Shown: positions 11,666 to 22,876 of the stretch, piece after piece | Position numbering within the stretch: the stretch's first letter is position 1 | How the letters are laid out: the number at the start of each line of letters is the position of its first letter | Assembly: GCA_018524725.1 (NCBI GenBank) | Contig: JAEUWP010000021.1 | Span: 1 to 64,000 of the forward strand | Source of the DNA: Podaxis mareebaensis | Lineage: Eukaryota; Basidiomycota; Agaricomycetes; Agaricales; Agaricaceae | Direction: 5' to 3' | Length of the DNA: 64,000 nt | Position numbers and translations under genes: made by a program | The notes under the pieces: generated by a model | The model's database searches: none | The model's input: the letters and a program-made list of their open reading frames with translations, nothing else | Told to the model about the DNA's origin: nothing

Positions 11666-12321
11666 TGTTATAGTGAGGCCACTTCAGTCCGTAAAGAGGC
11701 CCAATACATATCCGAAGATCGTATCAAAGGAGACTTCTCATGTACTAATAGATAGATTACCTTTAAGCACTGACAGAGTCAATGCATCAAGATAACTATT
11801 ATTTATAGTCACACAATATGTCTACTCCTCAATATAAAGACTTCAAGCAACTTAGAGAGCGATAGATATTATAGAGACAACTTAGATCATATCACTTATT
11901 GTTGATAAAGACTTATATTCGAGTCTCCACCTAACCAAGTAGAAACAATGCTTTCTACTTGTTAGTGTCGATAGCTTATATACTATACAGCATATCTAAA
12001 TATATCTACATTAGAACTTTCCAGAAGTTCTTAAGGTACTGAGGCTTGACTCAGAGATTGACTTGGAACAATAGAAGCATGATTCTACTAATAATAGTTC
12101 AATACAAAAACTTCTTTATCAAAGAAGTCTTCTTTTCTAATAATAGTATGAAAGCTTATCAATCCATAAAAGTTGTATGACTTTTGATATTACATAATCA
12201 ATGTCAGAAGATATAGAAAAACAAACATGCTAAAGGTTAAAGCTTTCAGATAAAACAAGAGACAAATAGAATGAAAACAAACTTAGTAAATGTATAGCGA
12301 GCATTTACTAAGTTCATAACA
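11666..12321 (-). repeat. 5' LTR of Gypsy element (right on plus strand)
   Basis: This is the 656-bp partner of 2809-3464, with the same TG/CA ends. It would carry the promoter for minus-strand transcription of the element. Confidence 0.95.
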
Positions 12322-12326
12322 GTATG
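12322..12326. repeat. Right target-site duplication of Gypsy element
   Basis: GTATG is identical to 2804-2808. Confidence 0.9.
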
Positions 12327-13663
12327 TTCATTAACTTGTCAAACCCACCGCTATCCTTCATGTGTTGTATCACCTCCCTCGGATTGCACTACCATGTCTC
12401 CTTGAAAACCATTTAGCATATACATCAAGGCTGAACCTCTCGCACAGACACTATCTATCACCCCTCTCCTCTCTCTGTGAGAAGGAACTCAGGGCAACTA
12501 TGCACATGCTGTATTCTGTGCTTGCATAGCTAGCCTGCTGTACTTTGCGAGTTAATGACCTCAGGGTGCTGAGGGTTAAGTGAGTATGTGGGCACAGAAT
12601 GAACATTTGTCAGCAGGAAGGATTGTGGAATTGTTATAATTATGAAGTTTGTATCTAGTATCATTCAGTTATGGCTATTTAATACGTCCTACAAGTTACT
12701 TACAGTCCAGGTAGAGGCAGGACTCAGCTGTAGAACCAATGGTGAGAGCTGAATCAGCCATATGTAGTACACAAACCATGATCCACTGTTTCTCCTCAGG
12801 TTTATTGTGACGTTGAAGTACAGAGTCTTCCTCTTCTCGCCCTTCCTCTACAAGGCATTCCACTTCATGTACAGAGCTGCAACCATCAGACGGCTCGCCA
12901 TTGAACAATCTTGGTTATTGGGTGTGATTGCTGCTTACAGTGGCTATTACAAAGTCTGGTGTCTGTGAACAAGAAATGGTGTTGGCTCGTTGACCATTGG
13001 CAATGTTGTTGTGTGTGTTATGAAGACAAACAAGCCTCCCTGCACTTAAACACAGATGTGACAAAGGCATTGAGAGTCTGGGAGTGCATTGGGGGTATAC
13101 AAGGAGAACAGCAAAAATGAGGATTCACGATAAGAGAGAGTGTGAGCGAGGACAAAGGAAGGTGGACGCTCAGGATATACTGCAGAAAGCATCATGGAGA
13201 CAAATGACTAGGAGGAAAGTGAGCCAGCTGCCTTGGTAACATTTGTTGTCCTGGAGAACCAGCAATATGCAGTGGTCCTTGCATGGTAATGAAGGGGAAC
13301 AAAGTGGACTTATCTGAGCTTCTGACACATAAGGCAGAACAGCATTATTGCAATGGTTCTGGCCTGGGTTGATGAATAGAGATGAGACATCTGCCATGTG
13401 GAGTTGCATTGAGAAAAGTATTGTTTGTCCAGCTGTAAACCTGAGGGATGAGCTAGGGTTGTCAAGTGGGCAGGTGGAGTGAAATGGGAGCAATTGGTAA
13501 TAGTGATGGATGCGATGCTGCAGGAGTGCAGAGAGTGGATTGTAAGATACCATATGGGAGCGATGACCAGCCTCTTTGTCTTATGCCATTATGTCACACT
13601 GTGACTCCTTCCTGATCAGCAGTTGTGGTAACAAATATATTATGTGAATCTGGTGATAGACGT
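12327..13663. other. Intergenic, nothing supported
   Basis: There are only short frames on both strands (for example 13170-13553 minus) without domains. The stretch is CpG-poor. Confidence 0.4.
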
Positions 13664-13665
13664 TA

Positions 13666-14872
13666 CAGTCACCTCTCTCTTAACCCATATCTCTAATAAC
13701 CCATACTCTCCAGTAACCCATAGCTTTTTCCTTCCACCAAGTTGGTACGCAGGGGTTCCATGCCCATAACCCATAACTTTACCATACCCCATAACCCATA
13801 GGTCATCCAGGCCAAAAACCCATAGCGCCCATGACATAATACAATAGATTTATATCAAAATATGACCAATAGCACAATCTTCACATCCAACACAGCAAGT
13901 CTCATACGTCAACAATTGTACTGAGCAGCCAAAAGAAAGAAAGAAATGTGTCAGAGTGTTTTTTTGTGACTGCCTACCTCATACCACCCAAGCCAGCCAC
14001 CCTTCTTGAGATATTGGAAAAGGGCCTGCATGTTCTTAAATGCCGGGTATCAGCTCGGAAGACTGCCTTTGAGTCCCAGTTGTCCAGAGGCAAAAAAATT
14101 ACAACCACAGATGAAGAATGGCTCGATAATGAGGGCAACATTGTGGAAGAAACTCGTATTGTTGCTCTGTTCAAGGAGTCTCCGACAAAGCAAGTTGATA
14201 CCCTTGATGAAGTGCAGCAACTCACAGTAAAGAAGTTGGGGGAGGCTGCAGGTGACTTGCCTATGACAGTGGGCAAGAAGCAGAAACATATGTGAATAAA
14301 ATTCAGTGGATTCTATTTAAAATAACTACTCTTCCAGGCCCTGGAAATGACGGTGCTGCTGTCAAGGGTCAACCAAATAACTCAAAGACCAAAGCAAAAT
14401 CAAATCTGAAGCGCGTAAATGCAACACTTGCACAGACAGCGAAATTAATGGTGGCAATGATGATGTCGATGATGACTCATTGGAACCAGTCACTGTCGCA
14501 AGCCGTCAAAGCTTACTCAAGGCCTCTATGCTCATCAATGGGTATCTCTCCACCACAAACCACTCATTCTCAAGGTCAATGGAACAGATTTTGGTGACGT
14601 TCAACCGTCAACTTCGTCTGGAGGAGGTAGAAAACCTAAAGGATACAAGTATCCTTGACTATTTTCCCCGGAAAGCCATATAGTATACAAGTTATGCCTT
14701 GTCTCTTCACTTATAGAAGTCTTTTGCGTAGTATAACACGGAAATGATTTTTTTTCGATTTTTAATGAATTTATTTGGCGCTAAAAACCGACCTCTTTGA
14801 TAACCCATACTCTGTCATAACCCATAGCTCGACCCTTCCACCGAGGGCTATGGGTTAAGAGAGAGGTGACTG
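13666..14872 (+). mobile_element. Internally deleted pogo/Tigger-like (Tc1/mariner) DNA transposon
   Basis: The element is 1207 bp with perfect 24-bp terminal inverted repeats that start CAGTCACCTCTCTCTTAA. Its ends are flanked by TA at 13664-13665 and 14873-14874, the Tc1/mariner signature. The motif AACCCATA recurs several times in both subterminal regions. Inside are fragments of a pogo-type transposase C-terminus (next entry), but no complete DDE domain fits in this length. It is therefore a non-autonomous deletion derivative. The 24-bp perfect repeats suggest a fairly recent insertion. Confidence 0.8.
13948..14683 (+). pseudogene. Pogo-like transposase C-terminal remnant
   Basis: The frame at 13948-14295 has a basic segment and the phrase DEEWLDNEGNIVEE, of the kind seen in the C-terminal tails of fungal Tigger/pogo transposases. 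After a frame change, 14480-14683 ends with FNRQLRLEEVENL and ILDYFPRKAI, like the conserved end of these proteins (my recollection, not a search). The CENP-B-type DNA-binding and DDE catalytic domains are absent. No function is expected. Confidence 0.5.
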
Positions 14873-14874
14873 TA

Positions 14875-15437
14875 ATTACACAAGAAACTATTGTTGGGTG
14901 AAAGCCCGGTGGTGGCTTGCCTGTCTGGCAGTGTGCACAAGAGTCGAGAGGGCCGCGACCGGAAGGGCAGTGGGACGAATCGAGGAGCGGGCCACTGATA
15001 TGTGCGGGGATGGGTGAAATGGAAGAGTGCTGGTGGGCAGCCAGCAGCTGCCTGCGTGGAGGCGTAGGAGCAGAGAAAGGGTGAAGGAGTTGTGACCGTG
15101 ACTCTCAGCTCACAAAGACTTCATTCTGCTCGCTCCGCTCCTACATAGCTCGCTTGATCTCAGATCAACAATCAACGTCACTTCCCTTCACCCTTCTAAG
15201 TCTGGATGGTCAAGCTTAACCAAGCATCATAGCGATATTGCCAAGTCTTCTTCCCGTTTGGAGAGGGAGAACTGATTGGCGTGTGTGTGCGAGTTAGAGG
15301 GACCACTGGCAAGAATGCCTGCTGGCGGCATTATACATGGGTAGGCCCATGCCTTCTTTCGAGCGTTCATCAATGCGTCGAGAATGTCCCAGACACCTTC
15401 CCATTGGTCTAGACAGCTCGCACGCACCTACCCTAGT
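14875..15437. other. Spacer upstream of NACHT copy A
   Basis: No gene is seen. CpG content rises again here compared with the transposon DNA to the left. The segment from about 15330 resembles the spacer before the other NACHT copies (for example ttctttcgagcgttc at 15354 and 18353). Confidence 0.4.
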
Positions 15438-15454
15438 GTGACAACTAGCGCCCA
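15438..15454 (+). promoter_or_regulatory. Conserved element 71 bp before NACHT copy A start
   Basis: GTGACAACTAGCGCCCA recurs with few changes at 18476 (copy B), 34857 (copy D) and 33419 (fragment), 71-93 bp before the start codon or its equivalent. A weaker match lies at 31064 (copy C). It may be a core promoter or 5'-leader element. The role is inferred from conservation alone. Confidence 0.45.
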
Positions 15455-15508
15455 ATTAATAACAGAGGGCATGAGGTGTGGCACGTCGCAACCTTGCTTT
15501 CAACCACC

Positions 15509-17546
15509 ATGTCCACCAGGATCCTGCCAGGTGCTCACGACTTTATCCTCTACAATCCACGATTTGTCGCCAATCCCCCTCAACAGAAGATTGATGATGG
15601 TGTTCCCGGGAAGAAGGGCGACGGTGAGCCGTCCGAGGCAATTTTTGAGCACTGGCAGTGGTTAACAACACGCAATAGGTATCGAAAAGCTCCTCAAGGC
15701 ATCTATGCCAGATGCATTTCATGATTCTTCCGCTCGCGACCCACCACCTAGCTGCCACCCGGGTACTCGCCAGAACTTTATTGACGATATTACCAGCTGG
15801 GCACTTGGCGCTTCAGGTCATACCCAACGCATGCTCTGGATGCACGGGCCCGCGGGAGTTGGCAAATCAGCTGTAGCACAGTCTTGTGCGGAGCTCCTGG
15901 CAGAGCAGGGCCATTTAGGGGCTGCGTTCTTCTTCTCCCGTCCAAACGAAAGGGACGATTCGAACACCCTCTTCACCTCGATCGCATATCAGATCACAAC
16001 CAAATCCAGCTTGTATAACGACATACTCGACCATAAAATCCGAAAGGACCCAACTCGCCTCACCACATCGATCAGAGAGCAATTCCGCGAGCTCCTGGTG
16101 AAGCCGTTGCAGCATCCTCGGACTGATAGGGCTGATGTTGGAGAATGGCTTATAATCGTCGACGGCCTCGACGAATGTCAGGGAAGGGAAACGCAGAGCA
16201 ATGTCGTTGAAATTGTCACGACATCAGTCCGAGAACACACCACACCCTTCCGCTGGCTGTTCCTCAGTCGCCCCGAACCCCACATCACTGGCTCGTTTAC
16301 CGCGAATGACATGCTTTCACTGTCACGACACCTTGAACTCCCAGTATCTCGTGATATCGATAACGAAATCACGCTCTATCTCACTGTTGAGCTGCGGAAG
16401 ATACGGCAAAGGAGTGGGTTGCCGGATTCATGGCCCACGGAAAGAGAGATTGGAATCCTGGTGAATCTTGCAGGCGGCCTTTTCATCTACGCGGCCACAG
16501 TTGTTCGCTTCGTCAGCAGGCACAATTCTTCTGGTCCTGTCGACCAGTTGCGCGCTGTTTGTTCCCTTGCCGTGCAGGGCAAAAGGGCGGCCGACTCGAA
16601 GCATCCCTTGTCGGAACTGGACAAGTTCTACACTCTCATTATGCAATTGATCCCCTCAGAAACTCTCCCGACAATCCAAAGAATCCTGCTGCTCATAAGC
16701 TACTCCAATGCACCTGGGATCGAAACAACCTGGTGGCACCCAAACAGGATTCTTGACTTCGCTAACATTCTTGGTCTCACTGAGGCACAATTCCGGAATG
16801 CCTGCAGCTCTCTGTACTCAGTGTTAGAGCTCAACTCGTCTCCGGAAATCAATTTCCATCACGCGTCATTCATGGACTTTCTACAGGATCCAGAACGTTC
16901 GAAAGAGTTTTGTGTCTACTCGTGTCTGAATGACCTTCGTCGAGTGCTACTCGAACGCTTGAACAATGTGCACTCTCACAGCACCATAGGTATGGTGGTT
17001 CTGTAGTGTAATTCATTCAGAACATGCTAATCATTGTTCGCTCAAGGCTCCCCAGCCCCTGTACCCAAGATTGATGTCACATGGCCCGACTTCCCGCGCA
17101 TCAATGAACACTTTATATACCGCCGCTTACTCGAGATGTTCTTTGGTCTCTGTCAATGGAAACACCCTCTGGATCCGTCAATGTCAATGGCCCTGCTCAA
17201 CTTCGAGTTCCACTTGACCCCCCACCTGTGGAAAGATCCGAGATGGCCTATTCCGACATTCGGAGAACACGAGTTAACTCCAGTGCAGCTGACAGAAAAT
17301 GTGACTTTCGGCTCAATTCACTGTTTCCGCTTCTTGCTTCTGCTGACACTCATATCATAGGTCCCAACCGAATTCCGAAATCGGATTGCCCGACGATCCT
17401 ATAACCCAGTTGTTTACTTGCGTAAGCCATCGAACGTATCTTGGCGCAACGTCTACGTTCTTGGACGTGGAAGGAACAAAGTTATATGCTGGAAAGATCG
17501 GGATTGGAGGCTTGTTCCATATCCTGGTTCCTCTATTTTCTTGTAA
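15509..17546 (+). CDS. NACHT NTPase (STAND/NLR-like), copy A, intact
   Basis: Four exons fit exactly: 15509-15623, 15679-16989, 17047-17300 and 17361-17546 (621 aa), all with GT-AG introns of 55-60 bp. The start is the first ATG, in context CCACCATG. The short N-terminus holds a motif shared by all copies (LPGAHDFILYNPRFV). The NACHT domain follows: Walker A GPAGVGKSAVAQ, a sensor-like FFFSRPNERDD, Walker B LIIVDGLDEC and LSRPEPHI. A helical region and a conserved basic C-terminal tail with YNPVVYLRKP and GRGRNKVICWK come last. No WD40, ankyrin or TPR repeats are seen. NACHT proteins are nucleotide-driven oligomerising switches, and in fungi some act in heterokaryon incompatibility and immunity-like responses. 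A role in non-self response here is inference. The ligand is unknown. Confidence 0.9.
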
Positions 17547-18475
17547 TCCTATGTGAATCAATTTGACTACCATGTGACGTTATATTATACATGCATTGAG
17601 GCTTCTTATTCCACGAATCTATAGTCATCAAATGGACGTCTTGGTTGGGAACCAGGAGTAACGCCGCGTTGCCCCCATGGGCTTTCGGATGCACAAGGAT
17701 GAGATTGGTCCTTCAAAAGTCTGGAACGGAGCCATATGATGTATAGGTGAAGCAAAACTGACAAGAAGCCATAAAGGGACGGGAGGCAAGAGCAGAAAGG
17801 TATGGCAGGGAACTTGAAAATACCGTGAGGACCAGTGGCGGGCAGGCATTGAGCTGGCCATCTTCGCACGATAATGCCTCTCAAGGTGTGTTGGGGAAAA
17901 CGGCAGGGGATGCAGGACTAGGATGTCAGGTGTACTGGCTAACCTCCTGAATTTTGTCCCACTCCAAAAGTAGGCGGTAGCTGAAGTGCACGCCTCTTTG
18001 ATCTTCCAATCAAATTCGCAGGCAGACCAACAACAATTCTAATCTTTCGAGTTGGTGGATTGTGCGCTCCGCCAGTGGATGGGATGAGGCACAAGGCCAG
18101 GTTATACGGCATGAGGGGCTGGCTTGGGAAGCTGGTATAAGGCGTGTGTCGAGTCGGAGTATTGTTTGCCTATCAACCTTGTGCAGGCGACATCGAGGAA
18201 GCGATTATTAGCGCTGAATTCGGTGATAAATAGCCGTAGAGGGCCCAAGGCAGGCAAGCCGTTCTATATACATCCTTTCTTCATGTATGCGCCAGTTGGA
18301 GGGATTGGCAAGGATACTTGCAGGGTCGCCGTACATGCGTTGGTTCATCCCTTCTTTCGAGCGTTCGCCAACAGCGGCCAGCTGCTGTTCCACTGCCCCC
18401 GGACAGCTTACACATGCCTACCGCAATCCTCGCAAGGCACTTTTGATAGGAGTCCCTTGGTTCCAGGATTGGAAC
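17547..18475 (+). repeat. NACHT intergenic spacer repeat
   Basis: The segment after the copy A stop is repeated as the relic at 1258-2000 and around the Copia element (22730-22876 and 30861-31060). It is duplicated together with the genes and contains no supported frame. Confidence 0.6.
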
Positions 18476-18492
18476 GTGACAACTAGTGCCCA
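18476..18492 (+). promoter_or_regulatory. Conserved 5' element before NACHT copy B
   Basis: GTGACAACTAGTGCCCA lies 74 bp before the ATG. It differs by one base from the copy A element. Confidence 0.45.
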
Positions 18493-18549
18493 CTCAATAG
18501 CGGTGTGCACGAGGCTGCTGCCGACGTCGCACCCTTTATTCCGACCACC

Positions 18550-20564
18550 ATGTCCAATGGGCTCCTGCCAGGTGCTCACGGCTTCATCGTCAACAATCCA
18601 CTTTTTGTCGCCAACTTTCCTCACCCAATGATCGATGATGGCGTCCCTGGGAAGAAGGGTGACAGTAAGCCCTCTAAGGTCACCTCGAGTGCTAGTGAAT
18701 AACAGCATGAAGTAGGCATTAAGAGCCTTCTCCAGGCATCTATGCCAGATGCGTTCTACGATTCCTCCGCTCGCGACCCACCACCCAGCTGCCACCCGGG
18801 CACCCGCCAGGACTTCATTGACGATATCACCAGCTGGGCAACTTGGCACTGCAGTTCATACTGAACGCATGCTCTGGATGCACGGGCCTGTGGGAGTTAG
18901 CAAATCGGCTGTAGCACGGTCTTGTGCGGAGCTCTGGCAGAGAAGGGCAATCTAGGAGCTGCGTTCTTCTCCCGCCTGAATGAACGGAACGATCCGGAAA
19001 CCCTCTTCACGTATCAGCTTGCCACCAGGTCCAGCCTGTATGGTGACATATTGGACCATAAAATCCGAAAAGACCCGACCCATCCCACCAAATTGATTGG
19101 AAAGCAGCTCTGCGAGCTCCTGGTGAGGCCGTTGCAGCATCCTCGGACTGATAGGGCTGTTGTTGGAGAATGGGTTATAATTGTTGATGGGCTCGATGAA
19201 TGTGAGGGAAGGGAAACACAGAGCAATATTGTTGAAATTGTCGCAACGTCGGTCCGAGAACACACGACACCTTTCCACTGGGTATTCTTCAGTCGTCCCG
19301 AACCACACATCACTGGCTCGTTTACTACGAATGGCATACGTTCGTTGTCACGGCACCTCGAACTCCCAGTGTCTCGCAATATCGACAACGAAATCGCACT
19401 CTATCTAACCGTTGAGCTACGGAAGATACAACGAAAGAAGGGTTACCTGATTCATGGCCCACCGAACGTGAGATTGGAATCCTAGTAAACCCTTCAGGAG
19501 GCCTTTTCGCCTACGCGGCCACAGTTGTTCGCTTCGTTGGAAGGCACAATTCTTCTGGTTCCGTTGACCAGTTGCGCGCTGTTTGTTCCCTTGCCATGCC
19601 GGGCAAACAGGCGGCCGACTCGAAACATCTCTTGTCGGAACTTGACAAGTTCTACACGGTCATTATGCAATTGATCCCCTTAAAGATTCTCCCGATAATC
19701 CAAAGAATCCTGTTGCTCATGAGCTACTCCTACACACCTGTGATCAACACCCACAGATGGCACCCACAATGGGCTCTCGACTTTGCCAACATTCTCGGCC
19801 TCACTGAGGCACAGTTCCGGAATGCCTGCGGCTCTCTCTATTCAGTGTTAGAGATCGACTCGTCTCTGGAAATCAAATTCCATCATGCGTCATTCATAGA
19901 CTTTCTACAGGATCCAGAACGCTCGAAAGAGTTTGTGTCTACTCGTGGCCGAATGACCTCCGTCGAGTGCTACTCGAACGTTTGAACAATGTGCACTCTC
20001 ACAGTACCATAGGTATGGCGGGTCTGAAGTGCAATTCATTCGGAACATGCTGATCGTTCGCCTAAGGCTCCTCATTCCCTGTACCCAGAATTGATATCAC
20101 ATGGCCTGGTCCTGGCATCAATATACGGATTCTACACCGCCGCTTACTCGAGGTGTTCTTTGGTCTCTGTCAATGGAAACGCCCTCTCGAGCCACCAGCA
20201 TCAATGGCTCTGCTCAACTTTGGGTTCTGCCTGATTCCCCACCTGTGGAAAGATCCGCCCTTCCCAGCTCTGATCTTCACTGAATTTGGCTATCCCCGGA
20301 GCGGCTGCGGGAAAATGTGATTTTCGGCTCGATTCGCTGTTTACGTTCTTCACTTTGCTGATGCTGATATTGCAGGTCCCAACAGTGTTTCAAAATCGGA
20401 TTGTCCGGCGAACCTATAACCCAGTCGTTTACTTGCGCAAGCCAGCACGTGTATCCTGGCGTGGCGCCTACATTCTTGGGTGTGGGAGGAATAAAGTTAT
20501 ATGCTGGAGCAACAATAAAGGCTCATTGCTCGTTCCATATCCCAGTTTCTCTAATTTTCTGTAA
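18550..20564 (+). pseudogene. NACHT NTPase copy B, frameshifted pseudogene
   Basis: This copy aligns with copy A from start codon to stop, with recognisable intron positions. It is broken by several indels: an extra base near 18839 that leads to a TGA, a lost base near 18940, lost bases near 18970 and 19010, a lost base near 19435 and another near 19935. Walker A reads GPVGVSKSAVARS, so the Gly before the invariant Lys is Ser. Walker B (IIVDGLDEC) is kept. Because damage is by indels and not by CpG transitions, it decayed by a different route from the flanking transposons. It is not expected to make a full NTPase. Confidence 0.85.
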
Positions 20565-22017
20565 TCCTGTTCACGTCGATCTCACTTTACCGTGTGGCAT
20601 TGTATCATATACCTACTTGAGCTTCGGAGACAATTCTAGGACATTGCACGTCGACCCCCAATGAACCTGGATACCGAAGAGGAAATTGAAGATAGTACCT
20701 CCTGCAACTGACGTGACTGAAATGAAACCAGAAAGAACCCTCCGCCTCGATCCCATGGTCCTTGCAAATCGAAAATGGATGGAAACTAACCTACTGGCAG
20801 CTGAAGCGCACTCGGGCTCTCAGCGCTGGTGCATTTTGTGTGTTCACCGGATAGGGGAACCTAGTACCCTCGTGATTTTGGGTAAGATATAGGCAAGGAT
20901 AGTGTATTAGAGTCACTACACACCGCTCGAGGCCATGGATGCGCAAGCTGATAATAGTATTATCCTATAGGGCACACGAAAGCACAAGTGTCACTTCGGG
21001 AGAGGACAGCGGCGCGAATGTGAACAAGTGTGATAAGTACTTGTGCCAGGTGCCCCCTGTTAACTACGCCTGCGGGCAAAGAACCTGGCCTTGGATGGTA
21101 CCATCATACAATACTAACTACAGGTGGTCATAAGTAAACTGAAACGTTGGAACGGGTGGACATTGGTGAAAAACTGTATTCCAAGTTCTTGGTACACAAA
21201 GAAACAGAAGGTTAAGAAATCAGGAAAGTCAGGATAAGAGCCTGAAGTATATCTTCCCTATCTCTATTTGTGCACGCTCTTGAGAAAAATGTGCCATTGA
21301 TACTGGAACCAGCAAGTCTTCGAATGATGTCGTTCAAGATTGCATTAGATAGAGCACTCGAGATCCACTGCCGGGGAGTCAAGTCGAACTGAACTCGAGA
21401 GTGGAATGCGCCCAGTAGCTTTGTCCTCGACGACATTGGGTTTGTGTTATGATTAGTGGCTTTTCTGAGGTTCCAAGGACGAGAAGGTGACGGAAGAAGG
21501 GGTCTAGGTTGAGACGCGCAATTATACTGGGTGCAACAGTCTTCAAACTCGTGAGTCGTGCTTCTTCAAAACCCCCTGCTCGTTTGTTCTCCCTAGGACA
21601 TTCGCACTCAGCCTTTGTTTCTTCCGCTTCCCCCACACTTTCTTTTCAACCTTCATCTCGGTTTGCTTCTCACACCAACTCGTGCTTGCGTTTACGCCCG
21701 TGCTCGTAAGTATAGGTCATCAGGTTTCGAAATCGGAACATAAGTCAAAACAGAGACCAATGCCGTTTCTTGGCAACCCCTGGAAACTCCAGGTCCAGGT
21801 TCTGACAAAGGTATCCGACTTCGCACCGTGGTGTAATCATATCCGGTATTTGATGTGGATCATGTACAGCACCTCTTTCATCTGTTGCGCCTTCTTCATT
21901 TTACTTCACTCATGGTGGGAGGTAACAGAAACCTTGGATCTAACTTTGAGCAGTATGATGGTGTGTGGAAAGCCTTTGTGCTGAGACATATTGAAAGAAC
22001 GGCATTGATGCGGGTTC
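20565..22017. other. Spacer after NACHT copy B, no supported gene
   Basis: Frames are short and overlapping on both strands with no domains. It is single-copy within this window as far as I can see. The right end is the target site used by the LINE. Confidence 0.4.
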
Positions 22018-22036
22018 GAATTCAGATCCCGTTACG
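22018..22036 (+). repeat. Left LINE target-site duplication
   Basis: GAATTCAGATCCCGTTACG (19 bp) is repeated after the poly-A at 22655-22673. Confidence 0.9.
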
Positions 22037-22654
22037 TGTGACCGACCACGTGCCTATCGGCATATTTAGGCAGCGCTTCTTCCCAGGGCGCTATATCACC
22101 TCCTGCCCATGCAGCGAGGAACTTGAGACTCGGGACCACATCATCCACCACTGTCCCCTCTACCATCGGCCTTATGGTATTCATACAAATATCTTTTGGC
22201 TCATCGAGTTCCTTCGCGAAAACCCAGCAGCCTTTTCCTTCACTGACCAGATACAAGGACCAATTACATTTGAGGATTACAACACTTGACGGCTTACTCA
22301 ACGAGAGAGGCTGGCCTTACATGGCACTCTGGATGTTCACTAAAGGGTCCCCCTTTTTCTTTTCCTCATCTATCTTAGGTATGCTTGCCTCTAGCTAGCT
22401 CCCTCTTCCATCTACCTCTTCTCCTTCATCTCTTCTCTCTCTCTATGTTCAACTAGTTGTACATCATATCTTGTGTTGGTTGCCTTGTTGCTAGCTCCCT
22501 CACTCCCTCTCCTCATTCTTCTCCTATTTCCTTTCCCTCTGTTTCTGTCTCTTGTTTGTAGGTTTCATTTCTTGGGACTGCTATTGCGCACCCATTTGTA
22601 GTAGCTAGTCTATTGCAATAAATGTTGATTTAAAAAAAAAAAAAAAAAAAAAAA
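22037..22654 (+). mobile_element. 5'-truncated non-LTR retrotransposon (LINE) copy
   Basis: This 618-bp insert sits between perfect 19-bp duplications and ends in an uninterrupted A run (22632-22654), the hallmark of target-primed reverse transcription. The first about 250 bp encode the C-terminal end of a LINE reverse-transcriptase ORF, with a Cys/His knuckle (SCPCSEELETRDHIIHHCP) seen in fungal Tad/I-like elements. The rest is a pyrimidine-rich 3' UTR. The catalytic reverse transcriptase part is missing by 5' truncation. The perfect duplication and long A run suggest a young insertion. Confidence 0.85.
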
Positions 22655-22673
22655 GAATTCAGATCCCGTTACG
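22655..22673 (+). repeat. Right LINE target-site duplication
   Basis: This is a perfect copy of 22018-22036 directly after the A run. Confidence 0.9.
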
Positions 22674-22876
22674 GCTTTCACAGTGAGCATGGAATTCACC
22701 GAGCAACACCTGTGGCATTATTTGTTCCACTGTGAAAGCAGGCAATAACTGAAGTGCAGCATTCTTTCAACTTGGCTTCCAATCAAATGAAGCAGACCAC
22801 TGGTGTTGCAATGATTCTGAGTTTTTGATCCTTTGAGTCAGTGAGTTGTGCACTTTGCCAGTGAATGGGATGAGGC
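22674..22876 (+). repeat. NACHT spacer repeat, left part split by Copia
   Basis: From about 22740 this matches the spacer at 17970-18088 (tgaagtgcag, cttccaatcaaat, gggatgaggc). It continues on the other side of the Copia element at 30861. Confidence 0.6.
22872..22876. repeat. Left target-site duplication of Copia element
   Basis: GAGGC is repeated at 30856-30860. Confidence 0.9.

Larger units (their letters stand above)
2809..12321 (-). mobile_element. Complete Ty3/Gypsy chromovirus with two extra 3' ORFs
   Basis: This is a 9513-bp LTR retrotransposon read on the minus strand. Two 656-bp LTRs (TG...CA ends) are flanked by the 5-bp duplication GTATG. In reading order it holds gag (to 9431), a -1 slip site, pol (9437-5985: protease, reverse transcriptase, RNase H, integrase, chromodomain), ORF3 (5970-4681), ORF4 (4552-3509), a polypurine tract and the 3' LTR. 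The order RT-RNaseH-integrase defines Ty3/Gypsy and the C-terminal chromodomain defines a chromovirus. All coding regions carry premature stops, so this copy is non-autonomous. The LTRs differ at only about 11 positions, all transitions and nearly all at CpG sites. I see no frameshift within pol. Confidence 0.95.

Noticed and set aside
22005..22045. tRNA-like GGGTTCGAATTC (B-box-like) at the LINE target site
   Set aside because: No A box, acceptor pairing or anticodon arm can be found around it.
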